A stretch of 64,000 nt of DNA from Acidisarcina sp. (GTDB lineage: Bacteria; Acidobacteriota; Terriglobia; Terriglobales; Acidobacteriaceae). The translations under genes were made by a program, and so were the position numbers. Location: the NCBI GenBank assembly GCA_035539175.1, contig DATLIY010000009.1:1-64000 (forward strand), read 5' to 3'. Positions 1-9,002 of this stretch are shown in pieces; the stretch's first letter is position 1; every line of letters starts with the position of its first letter. The notes below the pieces were generated by a model that was given only the letters and a program-made list of their open reading frames with translations, did no database searches and had not been told where the DNA came from.

Positions 1-83
1 TTCTCTTCAACCGTGCGCCAGCGACGTCGGGGCTCAGTGGTCCCAACACCAACTTCAGAACCTGCAACAATGCTCTGCTCCAT
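1..83 (-). CDS. IS66-type accessory transposase OrfA/TnpA, N-terminal fragment
   Basis: An ATG at 83-81 opens a frame that stays open to the window edge (27 codons). It has a short acidic leader followed by the residues TEPRRRWRTVEE. This arginine-rich and tryptophan-containing start, followed by a helix-turn-helix, is how TnpA/OrfA proteins of IS66 and related IS3-type elements begin. In IS66 this small protein is an accessory factor for the DDE transposase TnpC. The position just inside the GTAA terminus fits. Only the N-terminus is visible, so the family call rests mainly on the terminus and this motif. Confidence 0.55.
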   Translation of the reverse strand, partial: MEQSIVAGSEVGVGTTEPRRRWRTVEE

Positions 84-141
84 ACAGGCATCGTCTACAG
101 ATCCATCACCAGCGTCCAGACGGTCGGGACCAAACGCTTAC
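1..141 (-). mobile_element. End of an IS66-family insertion sequence (continues beyond the left edge)
   Basis: Reading the minus strand, the receptor gene is in frame until about position 142 and then enters foreign sequence beginning GTAAGCGTTTGG. IS66-family elements characteristically begin with GTAA (often GTAAGCG), make 8-bp target duplications and start their first ORF about 60 bp inside the end. Here an ORF with a transposase-like N-terminus starts 58 bases in. The expected 8-bp target duplication would be positions 142-149 (ccacttac on the plus strand). Its second copy and the other terminus lie outside the window, so the element cannot be fully proven. Confidence 0.7.
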
Positions 142-1440
142 CCACTTACCAATAACATTGCGATATCTATCGGTCGTAGGATTGGGGGTTGCATAGTTAT
201 TGGCAAAGGGATTCGAGGCAGGCGGTGGGGTTGAATTCGGCTTTGGATAGTAAGAGAGCATCTTCAGCGCAACAGGATTGATCCGTGCCGTCGGAATCTT
301 ATTCCCAGGGAACGGGTCGCGCACAAGTCGGCCTGTGCCGTCGTCATGAATAGTCAGAGGATCGTAGATGGTCATAGGCGCGTACTTGCTGCCGTCCCAC
401 CACGTCAGATTGCTGAAATCTCCGGTAAGCCAGGCTGGATCCGGAACACTTGTGACAAGCGAATTCGGAACCTTCTCGTTCCAGTTCTCATACTGCAAGA
501 CAAAGAACGATTTGTTACGGCCATCGTAGACTTTAGGAATAAAGACTGGACCGTCCAGCTCTCCGCCATACTGGTCAAGTTTGTGCTGGGACTTCGCGTA
601 TCGATTCGTGTGGTTGACGCTGTTCAGATAGTCATTCTGCCAGGTATTCGCATCCAGCCAGGAGCGACGAGCAAATTCATATATGTCGCCATGCACCCGG
701 TTCGTACCCGACTTCAAAGTCATATCCACGACGCCACCTGAAGCACGGCCATATTGCGCGTCATACGGATTGGTGACGATCTTAAATTCCTGAACGGCAT
801 CGACCGGCGGAACATATGCAATCTTCGAGTTGCCGCCGACAGCAGACTCGTTGCTTACGCCGTCAAGCATCATCTCGTTGTTGCCGGAGCCACCACCATT
901 GATGGACAGATTCGCCTGGGTGTCGTCAAAAGGACGCTGCCATTGAATGCTGCCTGTCCAGATAGCGCCTGCATTCAGGATCGAGAGCATTCCAGGATCG
1001 CGGCCGTTGAGCGGCAATTCAGTAACACGCGTATTCTCTACGACCTCACCGCGATCCGCTTTCCCGTAGTCGAGAATGGCCCCGTCGGAATTCACGACGA
1101 CAGACTCAGATACAGCACCCACTGTAAGGGCGAAGTTTAGAGTCGCGGTTTGACCGACCTCCAAAGTGATGTGAGAACGGATCTCCTTTTTGAAGGACGG
1201 CGCTTCGACGGATACGTCGTAGACGCCGGGCGTCAGATACGGTACGGCAAAGTCACCCGTAGAGGTGGTCGTAGTTGTGACGTCAGTATTTTTCTCCACG
1301 TTATGAACGATGATTTTTGCTTTGGGAAGAACCCCTCCCGTCGAATCAGTCACTCTCCCTGTGAACTGCTGTGCGAAGACAGCTGTCGAGCAGAGAAATA
1401 GACACAATAGAAATCGAACGAACTTTCTTTCTACTTTCAT
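142..1440 (-). pseudogene. TonB-dependent receptor (Oar-like), truncated by an insertion sequence
   Basis: The frame begins at ATG 1440, preceded by GAGGAA five bases upstream. It has a signal peptide ending near AVFAQ, then a carboxypeptidase-regulatory-like beta-sandwich (about residues 24-110), then a TonB plug region (LPLNGRDPGM, then DAVQEFKIVTNPYDAQYGRASG). The barrel starts but is cut after about 430 residues, at RNVIGKW. Full proteins of this family have 1000-1250 residues, as the two intact ones in this window do. The frame then reads about 12 junk residues into the IS and stops at 106. It probably served import of oligosaccharide released by the neighbouring beta-galactosidase. The remainder may lie beyond the IS, outside the window. 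Confidence 0.85.
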
Positions 1441-1581
1441 CTAATTCCTCATGTAACTGGCCTATGAAAGGCTCATTTCCGGTGTCCGCTCACCAATACC
1501 GTTCCTGAGCCCAAGAGATGATACGTTTGGCACACGAAATCTCGTGAACCGCTGATGGAAGAATCGTTTTTTAGTGGTAGA

Positions 1582-1599
1582 CGTGTAATCGATTACACG
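1582..1599. promoter_or_regulatory. LacI-type operator, perfect 18-bp palindrome
   Basis: CGTGTAATCGATTACACG is a perfect palindrome with a central CG, the usual architecture of LacI/GalR-family operators. It lies 142 bases upstream of the truncated receptor gene. A near-identical 14-bp core is found upstream of the beta-galactosidase at 5336-5349, so one regulator probably controls both genes. No LacI gene lies close to it in this window. Confidence 0.65.
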
Positions 1600-1675
1600 G
1601 CCGCTGCTAAAAAGTCTGCCCCAGCACTTTGAGCTCAGGCCTTATGGCAGCGTTCCCATATCAACGATGGACGAA

Positions 1676-1705
1676 AGATTAGATTTATAGAAAGTAAATT
1701 GTCAA
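1676..1705 (-). promoter_or_regulatory. Candidate sigma-70 promoter for the truncated receptor gene
   Basis: On the minus strand TTGACA (1705-1700) is followed after 18 bases by TAATCT (1681-1676). This gives a start near 1669 and places the palindromic operator about 70 bases downstream, inside the leader, where a repressor could act as a roadblock. Predicted by eye from consensus only. Confidence 0.35.
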
Positions 1706-2011
1706 TACTGTTTGCTTTCGTTTTAAAGGACATTTGCGACAAATAGCCTAGTAAAGCCAACTATATTGTTGCTTCTTTCGCAAGCCATTCGAGTGGCTAG
1801 CCACTGCATCGGCGGCCTGGGATGCTACCCGTGGCAGTCGCTATTTTCTGCTTTCTATTGCTTGCGATCAGTCGTGCTACGGAGACAACGCGCGAGCCTG
1901 CGTGTGCGTCCCCATCTCTACTCACCGCTGCACACAGAAATTTCGCCGGAAGCCAGTCACCGCTGAAGAATGACCGGCTCGCTCAGCGAATTTGCCAACT
2001 ATCTATGCTAT

Positions 2012-5000
2012 TTACTGGACTTTCGTAGCTGCGGCGTTGACAGAAACAGGCGCGGCATCAAGGGATGGCATCTTTCGATCCTTCAGAATCGGAAGACGCC
2101 CGGTGCTGTCCCAATCCTGGTGGCCAGCGGGCACCAGTCGCAGCACATAGGAGAACGCCGTTGGATCGGACCACGGCACGTACTTATCCAGCGGGCGAGG
2201 GCCGCAACTATTCGACCCTACTCCTAAAGTTGCCACGTCAAGAGTCACAACGGTTGCAACGCTAGGCGGAAGATTGATCGAATATTCCGGTCCATCCAAC
2301 TCCTCATCGGTGTAAGGCAGGGCCGAGACCTGAAGCAGTTTGCCGTCACTCTGGGCCAGCAACCCTGGCAGCTTGCTGCCGCGGATCGCTGCCCATCGAA
2401 CATCCCCATGATTCCCGCATTCCATAGGCTTGGAATATGGAGTCAACTGTTCTTTGACGCTGCTCGAATAGAGTCCTACATCGGAACCGCGTTCGCGATC
2501 TGGATAGTTCTCCATCGGTCCGCGGCCCAGATAGCTGAATTGATCCAGTCTTTTATCCATCCGCATACGGACGCCGAGGCGGGCGAGCGGAATTCGCTTG
2601 CCTTGTGGCACAACGGCATTGTCCACCACGATGGAGCCATCTCCAGAGATGTCGTAGAAAGCCGTGTGCGTAGCGAACCATCCCTCACGGCCCACCTGCT
2701 TCACCGTGGCCTCAACACGCACGAGCGACGCACTGACCTGGCTCGCCGTAATCGCGATCACTTGCGGTCGAAGCACATTCAAGCCATACGCCTGCCAATC
2801 CTTGGCAGCCCACTGATCGTCGTTACGGTGGGGAGCGCGCCACAGGTATAGCTGCGGCCCTCCATTCGGGACCAGCAGCGGAACACCATCGCGCACCAAC
2901 TGCGAGATGGCACCTTGTGATCTATCGAAGACTACCTTGAAGCCGTCGCCCTCCACAGTGATCAGCTTTGCATCCTGGATCAGGTGCAGAGGTTTGCCGG
3001 GCGCTGGAGTCATCGCGGTAGAAGTCGACTCCACCGGCAATTGGAACTGCGCTGTAGCTACCTCATAACCTGCCTTCGCCCATAGTTCGTCCTTCGCCAG
3101 CTTGAAGGAGAGTTGTAGAAAATATTCTCGTCCCGGCCTTGCAACAAACTTCGCAAAAGGAACCGTAACGTCGCGGGTTGTCGCAGGAGCCACGTCGAGT
3201 TGGCCAAGTGAGCCATGCTGAATTACGCTGCCATCCTGGCTGAGTGTCCACGACGCGAGGAACTGATTCAGATTGGTGAATGCGTATCGATTGCGAATTT
3301 GAAACTTGCCTGCCGCCACGTCCTGCGCGTCAAAGCTCACCCACTGGTAGACGCGTTTCAATTCAGGATAGTGCGGCTTCAGAGTTCTATCAGAGAAGAC
3401 AACTCCCTTATGAATAAAGTAGTGGTCATTGGGGACCTCGCCGAAGCCTCCGCCGTAGGCTAGAAAGGGATGTTTGGGATCACGCCTGTTCCACAGCCCC
3501 TGGTCCTCCCACTCCCAGATGGCGCCGCCCATCAGCTTGGGATATTTATCAAATAGATCGTTATATTCCCCTACTGAGCCCATCGAATTATTCATGGCAT
3601 GTGCGTATTCGCAGAGGTAGAAGGGCTTGGTTCGATTTGAATCTCGTGCGGCCTTCTCCAGATCCGCCACGTTGGTGTACATGTGGCTCTCAATATCCGC
3701 GGGCAACTTCTCTCCACCGCCGAACGGTTCGTAGTGTGTGAGGCGCGTCGAATCCAGTTGCTTGACGGCATTGAGTGCACTTCGAAAGTTGCTCCCGCCG
3801 CCGCACTCATTTCCCAGGGACCAGATCACAACCGACGCATGATTCTTGAGGTTTTCAACGTTGGCCACATTGCGATCGACAATCGCTTTTTCAAATCTCG
3901 GCTCGTGATCCAGCACGCCATAGTATCCATGGCACTCCACATTCGCCTCGGCGACGAGATAGATGCCGTATTCGTCGGCCAGTTCATACCAACGCGGATC
4001 ATCTGTATAGTGCGAGGTTCGCACATGATTCGCGTTCACCTGCTTCAGAAGCTCGAGGTCGCGAACCATCCTTTCGTCCGTGACATAGTGGCCAGTATCG
4101 GGCCAATTCTCGTGACGATCTGCTCCCTTAAGCTTCACCGGGACGCCGTTGACTATAAACACTGCGTCCTTGATCTCGATCTTGCGAAAGCCGGTGCGGG
4201 ATGACAGGTATTCAGCTGTGGATTTTCCTTCCTGAAGCTTCAGGACCGTTGTATAGAGGTTTGGTGTCTCCGCCGTCCACTTCTCAGGATTCGTAACTGG
4301 TATGGATACAGATACTTCCTTCTCCTCTCCGCCCTTCAGGGCAGGCACGGCAACCATGGCCGCCGCACCGGGGATCGCTTTGCCCGCTTTTGTTGTCAGT
4401 TCTACGGTCAACTGGCGCGGAGTTGTGTCTGCGTCGGAGAAGTTGTGGATCTTCGCGGATACCTTGAGCACCGCGTCGCGATATTGGCTGTCCAGTTCCG
4501 TCGTTACCGCAAAGTCACGGATATGAACCTGGGGCGCGCTCCAGAGCGTGACATTACGAAAGATACCGCTCAACCGCCACATGTCCTGATCTTCCAGATA
4601 GCTGCCAGCGGAATAGCGGTAAACCTCAATGGCGACCATATTCTTCTGGCCAACTTTCACATAAGGAGTAATGTCGAACTCCGCTGGATTGCGGCTATTC
4701 ACGCTAAATCCGACTTTTTCCCCGTTCACCCACAAAAAGAAGGCCGAGTCGACTCCGGAGAAAGTGAGGAAGATCCGCTGCCCATTCCAAGCCGCGGGAA
4801 CCTCAAAATCGCGGCGATAACTGCCCACCGGATTGCGTTCTTTGTAGGCTGTGAAATTCTTTGGCGGCTCGCTCATTACGCGCGGCCAATCCTTCTGGAA
4901 GGTATAGCCGTTGTTGCGATAAAAAGGTGTCCCATATCCCTCGACCTCCATATTCGAGGGCACAGGAATCGTCTTCCATGTCGAAACGTCAAACGATGTC

Positions 5001-5293
5001 TTGTAGAAATCCGCCGGCCGCTCTTCTGGCCGCGGAACCCAGTGAAATTTCCACAGACCATTGAGGCTGCGAGCCCAGGTGGAAGCCATACGGTTGGCCT
5101 TCACCGCTTCTGCACGATCCGGATAGGGCATCAGGGTCGCGTGATATGGCTGTTTGTTGATCCCCAGCAGCTGTTCGTTTTCAATCTCGGAGGGAACAGA
5201 CTGTGCGCGCATCCTCGGCGACAAGCCAAAACCAAGCAGAAAGATAACGAGAGAAAAGCGAACAATACTCGTCGATAGACCGCGCTTCATCAT
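2012..5293 (-). CDS. Exported GH2 beta-galactosidase (LacZ-type)
   Basis: The 1093-residue product has a Sec signal peptide (first ~30 residues), so it acts outside the cytoplasm, unlike E. coli LacZ. The five-domain LacZ layout is visible: sugar-binding domain (~40-250), Ig-like domains, TIM barrel (~370-670) and C-terminal beta-galactosidase small-chain domain (~770-1060). The signature HVRTSHYTDDPRWYELADEY precedes SLGNEC near residue 495, which holds the acid/base Glu. CEYAHAM near 561 holds the nucleophile Glu. It hydrolyses terminal beta-galactosides. AAGGG sits 8 bases before the ATG. A LacI-type operator lies 43 bases upstream and the same operator precedes the receptor gene downstream, suggesting co-regulated uptake and degradation. 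True substrate (lactose, galactan or other) cannot be read from sequence. Confidence 0.93.
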   Translation of the reverse strand: MMKRGLSTSIVRFSLVIFLLGFGLSPRMRAQSVPSEIENEQLLGINKQPYHATLMPYPDRAEAVKANRMASTWARSLNGLWKFHWVPRPEERPADFYKTSFDVSTWKTIPVPSNMEVEGYGTPFYRNNGYTFQKDWPRVMSEPPKNFTAYKERNPVGSYRRDFEVPAAWNGQRIFLTFSGVDSAFFLWVNGEKVGFSVNSRNPAEFDITPYVKVGQKNMVAIEVYRYSAGSYLEDQDMWRLSGIFRNVTLWSAPQVHIRDFAVTTELDSQYRDAVLKVSAKIHNFSDADTTPRQLTVELTTKAGKAIPGAAAMVAVPALKGGEEKEVSVSIPVTNPEKWTAETPNLYTTVLKLQEGKSTAEYLSSRTGFRKIEIKDAVFIVNGVPVKLKGADRHENWPDTGHYVTDERMVRDLELLKQVNANHVRTSHYTDDPRWYELADEYGIYLVAEANVECHGYYGVLDHEPRFEKAIVDRNVANVENLKNHASVVIWSLGNECGGGSNFRSALNAVKQLDSTRLTHYEPFGGGEKLPADIESHMYTNVADLEKAARDSNRTKPFYLCEYAHAMNNSMGSVGEYNDLFDKYPKLMGGAIWEWEDQGLWNRRDPKHPFLAYGGGFGEVPNDHYFIHKGVVFSDRTLKPHYPELKRVYQWVSFDAQDVAAGKFQIRNRYAFTNLNQFLASWTLSQDGSVIQHGSLGQLDVAPATTRDVTVPFAKFVARPGREYFLQLSFKLAKDELWAKAGYEVATAQFQLPVESTSTAMTPAPGKPLHLIQDAKLITVEGDGFKVVFDRSQGAISQLVRDGVPLLVPNGGPQLYLWRAPHRNDDQWAAKDWQAYGLNVLRPQVIAITASQVSASLVRVEATVKQVGREGWFATHTAFYDISGDGSIVVDNAVVPQGKRIPLARLGVRMRMDKRLDQFSYLGRGPMENYPDRERGSDVGLYSSSVKEQLTPYSKPMECGNHGDVRWAAIRGSKLPGLLAQSDGKLLQVSALPYTDEELDGPEYSINLPPSVATVVTLDVATLGVGSNSCGPRPLDKYVPWSDPTAFSYVLRLVPAGHQDWDSTGRLPILKDRKMPSLDAAPVSVNAAATKVQ

Positions 5294-5335
5294 CAGAAAG
5301 CCCTTCTTTTTCTATGGATCACGGGAACTCCATAG

Positions 5336-5349
5336 TGTAATCGCTTACA
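5336..5349. promoter_or_regulatory. LacI-type operator upstream of the beta-galactosidase
   Basis: TGTAATCGCTTACA matches the perfect palindrome at 1582-1599 at 13 of 14 core positions and keeps the central CG. It lies 43 bases upstream of the beta-galactosidase start codon, a classic repressor position. Confidence 0.6.
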
Positions 5350-5486
5350 GACTCTTGCTGCTGCGCTCTAACGATTTATTTCCAAAGGCAGCTTTCGCCG
5401 GGAATTCCTACGCCGGGATGGCTGATTCGACCAGGAACCGCCTTTACCCCTATTTCGCGATGGAGTAGACTCGCCCATCTGCGACA

Positions 5487-5981
5487 ATGGGTTTTGACAT
5501 GCAACCTGAGAGTTTAACGATCCTCAAAGACGATATGGTGGCCTTCATTGAAGGCCACGGAATGCGGCGCCTTCCCGGCTTTGTCACGGAAGATATCCCC
5601 AGCGTGGAATGGGAAGACAATGGCAATCCCGACAGCTGGAAGGACTTCGTCGAGCTGGCAACCGCTGCCTCCGCCCCATTCCTGACCATGAGCGAAGTGA
5701 CCCTGGAAAAGGATGATCTGGAGCTGCTCGTCGAGCAGTTACGCGATCAGAACTTTCCCGACGAAGATGCGCCGGAGATTCAGGAAGCACTCCTGCTGGT
5801 CAATTGCGTAGGGAAGATCGGCTACGTCCAGCTCGGTTTTGCGCACCAGGGCATCATGTTCCTCCATGAAACTTCAACCCCGTGGTATGAACACTACCAG
5901 CAGCTTCTGGAGAAAATGGAAGGGTTCAGCGACATCGTCTTTAATTCCGGCGATGGCGAGGACGAAAACGAAGCTCAGTGA
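5487..5981 (+). CDS. Small acidic protein of unknown function, coupled to recJ
   Basis: This 164-residue soluble protein has no signal peptide or membrane segment. It is strongly acidic, ending in a Glu/Asp-rich tail. A sequence such as LLLVNCVGKIGYVQLGF and helical stretches suggest a compact alpha/beta fold. I do not recognise a family and assign no function. The start could be ATG 5487 or the in-frame ATG at 5499; neither has a strong Shine-Dalgarno. Its stop overlaps the GTG start of recJ (GTGA at 5978-5981), so the two are very likely translationally coupled. Confidence 0.75.
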   Translation: MGFDMQPESLTILKDDMVAFIEGHGMRRLPGFVTEDIPSVEWEDNGNPDSWKDFVELATAASAPFLTMSEVTLEKDDLELLVEQLRDQNFPDEDAPEIQEALLLVNCVGKIGYVQLGFAHQGIMFLHETSTPWYEHYQQLLEKMEGFSDIVFNSGDGEDENEAQ

Positions 5982-7744
5982 GCAGCGCGAATCTGCCGGC
6001 GATAGCCGGAAAACAACGTTGGCTCCTGCCGGAAATCGATGCCGCACGCGCTGCCGAGCTTGCAGCCGCCGCGGCCACGCCGCTTCTGATTGCGGAACTG
6101 CTGCTCGATCGCGGAGTTCAAACTGCGGAAGAGGTTCAGCATTTTCTGCATCCGCAACTCGATGATCTGCTGGATCCCTATTCGATGTTCGGAATGGAGG
6201 CCGCAGTAAGCCGCGTGCAGGCCGCGATTCGCAATCAAGAACTCATCCTGATCTATGGAGATTACGACGTCGATGGCACCACTGCCGTTGTTTTGCTAAA
6301 GACGGCAATCGAGATGCTTGGCGGCAAAGTGCGCTTTCACGTTCCGCATCGCCTTCGCGAGGGCTACGGCATGCAAGGCAGTGTGCTCGAATCGGCCTTC
6401 GCGGACGGAGTCCGTCTCGTCATCAGCGTGGATACTGGCATTCGTGCATTCTCCGAGGCAAAGATTGCCGAACGCTTGTGCCTGGACCTGATCGTCACCG
6501 ATCACCACCTGCCGGAGGCCGCTCAGGAATTGCCCCGCGCTCTGGTCATCCTCAATCCCAATCAGCCGGATTGCGAGTATGCCTGCAAGCACCTCTGTGG
6601 CGCCGGTGTTGCATTCAAGCTGTCGCAGGCGCTGCTGGAGGCAGAGAACCGGGAACGCACCCGCGCAAAGATTCTTCCCTCCTTTCTCAAGATGCTTGTC
6701 CTCGCCACGGTTGCCGATTCTGTTCCCCTGCTGGGAGAAAACAGGGTTGTCGCCAGCCTTGGCCTGCAACAACTGCAAAGGCCGGTCGGAGCAGGGCTGC
6801 GTGCTCTGATGGAGCAGGCCAAACTGGATCCCGCACAACGCCCGCTCACCGCCATTGACATCGCCTTCCGCATCGCACCGCGCATCAATGCTGCGGGCCG
6901 CATGGATGTTGCTTCCGATGTGGTGGAGCTCTTCACTACGCGCGATGCCGCACGCGCCTCCGAACTCGCGGCAAAGCTGGAGCAGCTCAACGCTGATCGC
7001 AAGCAAAGCGAACTGGCGGCGCTCGAACAGATTGAACAAAGGCTTGCTGAGGATTCCAGTCTGCGCGAAGCGCAATGCATTGTGGTTGACGGCCAGGACT
7101 GGCATCGCGGGGTCATCGGTATCCTGGCTTCAAGGGTGGTGGATCGCACCGCGCGGCCAGCCATTGTGATCGCAGTCGAGGACGGACAGGCCTATGGTTC
7201 CGGGCGTTCTGTGCCGGGCTTCCACCTGCTGGAGGCAATCGAGAGCTGCGCGGAACTCTTTTCGCGCTTCGGCGGTCACGAGCATGCGGTTGGTTTCTCT
7301 TTACCGACAGAGCGCGTTGGCGAACTCCGCGAAAGGCTGGCCATTTATGCCTCGGAACATCTCGAACCCGGCATTCCAGCCAAAACCGTAGAGTGCCACG
7401 GCGTTCTTGCGCTCGGCAGTCTTACTTCGGAACTCTACCAGTGGCTGCGCCAATTCGAGCCCTTTGGCATGGGTAATCCAGAGCCAACTTTTCTAGCGCG
7501 AAATGTTCGCCTGGCAACCGATCCTCGGGTTATGAAGGAAAAGCACATTCGCCTAACGCTGGAGGATGGTCCCGCAGGCAGGAGCATCTCCGCCGTCGGC
7601 TGGAACTGGGCGGAACGTGCAGCCGAGATGGATCTGGCGAGAGGTAGCGTCATCCATATCGCATACCACCTACGCCGCAACGAACACCCCAATTTCGGCG
7701 GCCTGGAGCTTGAGATCGTCGGCATGGAACCTGCTGAGGCCTAG
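5978..7744 (+). CDS. recJ: Single-stranded-DNA-specific exonuclease RecJ
   Basis: RecJ degrades single-stranded DNA 5' to 3' in recombination and mismatch/base-excision repair. The 588 residues show the DHH domain with YGDYDVDGTTA (about residue 93-103), a motif II/III region at SVDTGI and VTDHH near residue 174. The DHHA1 region contains GQDWHRGVIGI, GSGRSVPGFHL and FGGHEHAVGF, and an OB-fold-like C-terminus follows. These residues build the Mn/Mg site. Length is typical. The gene starts at GTG 5978, overlapping the stop of the upstream unknown gene by four bases. Confidence 0.95.
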   Translation: MSSANLPAIAGKQRWLLPEIDAARAAELAAAAATPLLIAELLLDRGVQTAEEVQHFLHPQLDDLLDPYSMFGMEAAVSRVQAAIRNQELILIYGDYDVDGTTAVVLLKTAIEMLGGKVRFHVPHRLREGYGMQGSVLESAFADGVRLVISVDTGIRAFSEAKIAERLCLDLIVTDHHLPEAAQELPRALVILNPNQPDCEYACKHLCGAGVAFKLSQALLEAENRERTRAKILPSFLKMLVLATVADSVPLLGENRVVASLGLQQLQRPVGAGLRALMEQAKLDPAQRPLTAIDIAFRIAPRINAAGRMDVASDVVELFTTRDAARASELAAKLEQLNADRKQSELAALEQIEQRLAEDSSLREAQCIVVDGQDWHRGVIGILASRVVDRTARPAIVIAVEDGQAYGSGRSVPGFHLLEAIESCAELFSRFGGHEHAVGFSLPTERVGELRERLAIYASEHLEPGIPAKTVECHGVLALGSLTSELYQWLRQFEPFGMGNPEPTFLARNVRLATDPRVMKEKHIRLTLEDGPAGRSISAVGWNWAERAAEMDLARGSVIHIAYHLRRNEHPNFGGLELEIVGMEPAEA

Positions 7745-7770
7745 AGAACACCTGGCTGCGAATTTCCTGG

Positions 7771-8694
7771 TCAGAATTTGTAGGTGAGCCCCATCCCGAA
7801 GACGGAGCGAGCGTGCAGATTTACACCGGGCATAATTCTGCCGGCCACCTGCCCCACTCCAGCATCAAAGGCGAACCGGGGATTCTCCCGCTGCGTGATG
7901 CGCACAGCATAGTCCATCGTTGTGGGAATATCCGCAGCTGGCAGATTCTTCACTCTGCGGGGCTCCTGCGTGAATCCGGCTGCCGGAACCGCAATCAGCC
8001 CGTGACCCAGCGGCAACCCGATGCCAAGCCCTCCATAAAATTTGCCTACAAAATCAGGAGAATTACCTCCTACTCCAAAAATGGAGGCGTTTGTCCCCTT
8101 ATAACCAAAATTCAGGAGAAGGGGAGGTTTGGTCATGCGAAGCGTCCGCGTCGCCACAATATACACATCGCCGTTGTCATAGGACTTTCTGGCGATTGCG
8201 CCGCTCACATAGTGAACCCCATTGCGATACACGCCGCCTATCCCGACTGCTGGCACCCATGCATGTCCCTTGGCCGTCTCCGGGATAATGTTCACTTTGC
8301 CATGCACGACATTGAATCCGTCATAAAACCAAAGTGGGCTGAAGTAGGGATTTTCACCATTGCTGTGAAAGCTGCGGGTATATCCGGCTTCAACACGATT
8401 CGATAGGCCTTCCGTCACCGAGATCGTGTAGACATCCCCGATCACATCTCCTGCGGAGATGAAGTGGAACGCCACCACGGGGTGGGAAAACCGATGGCCC
8501 GCATCTGAGGGAACAATGTAAGCAGTGGGCGTAATAAAGCCACCTGTTTGCCCTTCGAGCGTGGTGTTCTGTGCCTGAGACAGCGACCCGCACAGCGCGA
8601 AGATTGCGGTAAAAATCAGCGCAACCCGGCAAAGAGAAACTGGACCGCTCGCAAAAAAGGAGGCACGAGTAACAAACAAATTCACCTGGGGCAC
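7771..8694 (-). CDS. Putative outer-membrane beta-barrel protein, unknown function
   Basis: The 307-residue product has an N-terminal signal peptide ending near LSQAQ. It then consists of alternating glycine/aromatic-rich strands and ends in YKF, the aromatic terminus recognised by the BAM machinery. It looks like a single small barrel of 10-14 strands with no plug. I do not recognise a named family. AGGAG lies 8 bases before a GTG start at 8694. It converges on recJ with a 26-base gap. Transport, structural or surface roles are all possible. Confidence 0.65.
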   Translation of the reverse strand: MPQVNLFVTRASFFASGPVSLCRVALIFTAIFALCGSLSQAQNTTLEGQTGGFITPTAYIVPSDAGHRFSHPVVAFHFISAGDVIGDVYTISVTEGLSNRVEAGYTRSFHSNGENPYFSPLWFYDGFNVVHGKVNIIPETAKGHAWVPAVGIGGVYRNGVHYVSGAIARKSYDNGDVYIVATRTLRMTKPPLLLNFGYKGTNASIFGVGGNSPDFVGKFYGGLGIGLPLGHGLIAVPAAGFTQEPRRVKNLPAADIPTTMDYAVRITQRENPRFAFDAGVGQVAGRIMPGVNLHARSVFGMGLTYKF

Positions 8695-9002
8695 GGGAAA
8701 GCTCCTGGAGTCCTGGAAATGGTCGTCTGAGGATAATCCGATGTGTCGGCTGGGGAAAGCTTTTTTCCGGAGCGCCGGAATCGGAACTGACAGGCAGTCA
8801 GTGCGAAGGCCACCGTGAACGATTCGCGAGTCAAGAAATTCTGCACCATCGAAGGGCCCTGCGCTGACATTTTCTATGAACGATTGAATCCCAATTCATC
8901 GAAGATTCTTAGCCGCGGAAAGGACTGCTGTCAACCTTGGATAATGCTCCAGCCCGTGGCTGCCAGGACACCTGGCCCAGCCTCCGGTGATACACTCGCG
9001 CC
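8695..9002. other. Divergent intergenic region with two inverted repeats
   Basis: Between the barrel-protein gene and tmk, TTCCGG-agcg-CCGGAA (8765-8780) and ACTGAC-aggca-GTCAGT (8786-8802) sit side by side. Neither is followed by a T-run on the strand where a terminator would be needed. They could be operators or leader hairpins of the minus-strand gene. No gene is supported here. Confidence 0.4.

Larger units (their letters stand above)
1441..2011. other. Intergenic region between beta-galactosidase and receptor genes
   Basis: This 571-base stretch holds the receptor promoter candidate and operator described separately. Between about 1710 and 2011 I see no convincing gene; the short frames there lack ribosome-binding sites and recognisable sequence. 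No clear terminator hairpin follows the beta-galactosidase stop. Confidence 0.5.

Noticed and set aside
142-170. Simple frameshift in the first receptor gene instead of an insertion
   Set aside because: None of the three minus-strand frames continues receptor-like sequence below 142, while an IS66-type terminus and a transposase-like ORF do appear there.
8760-8780. T-run next to TTCCGG/CCGGAA as a terminator
   Set aside because: The T-run precedes the stem on the plus strand and no T-run follows it on the minus strand, and no gene ends there.
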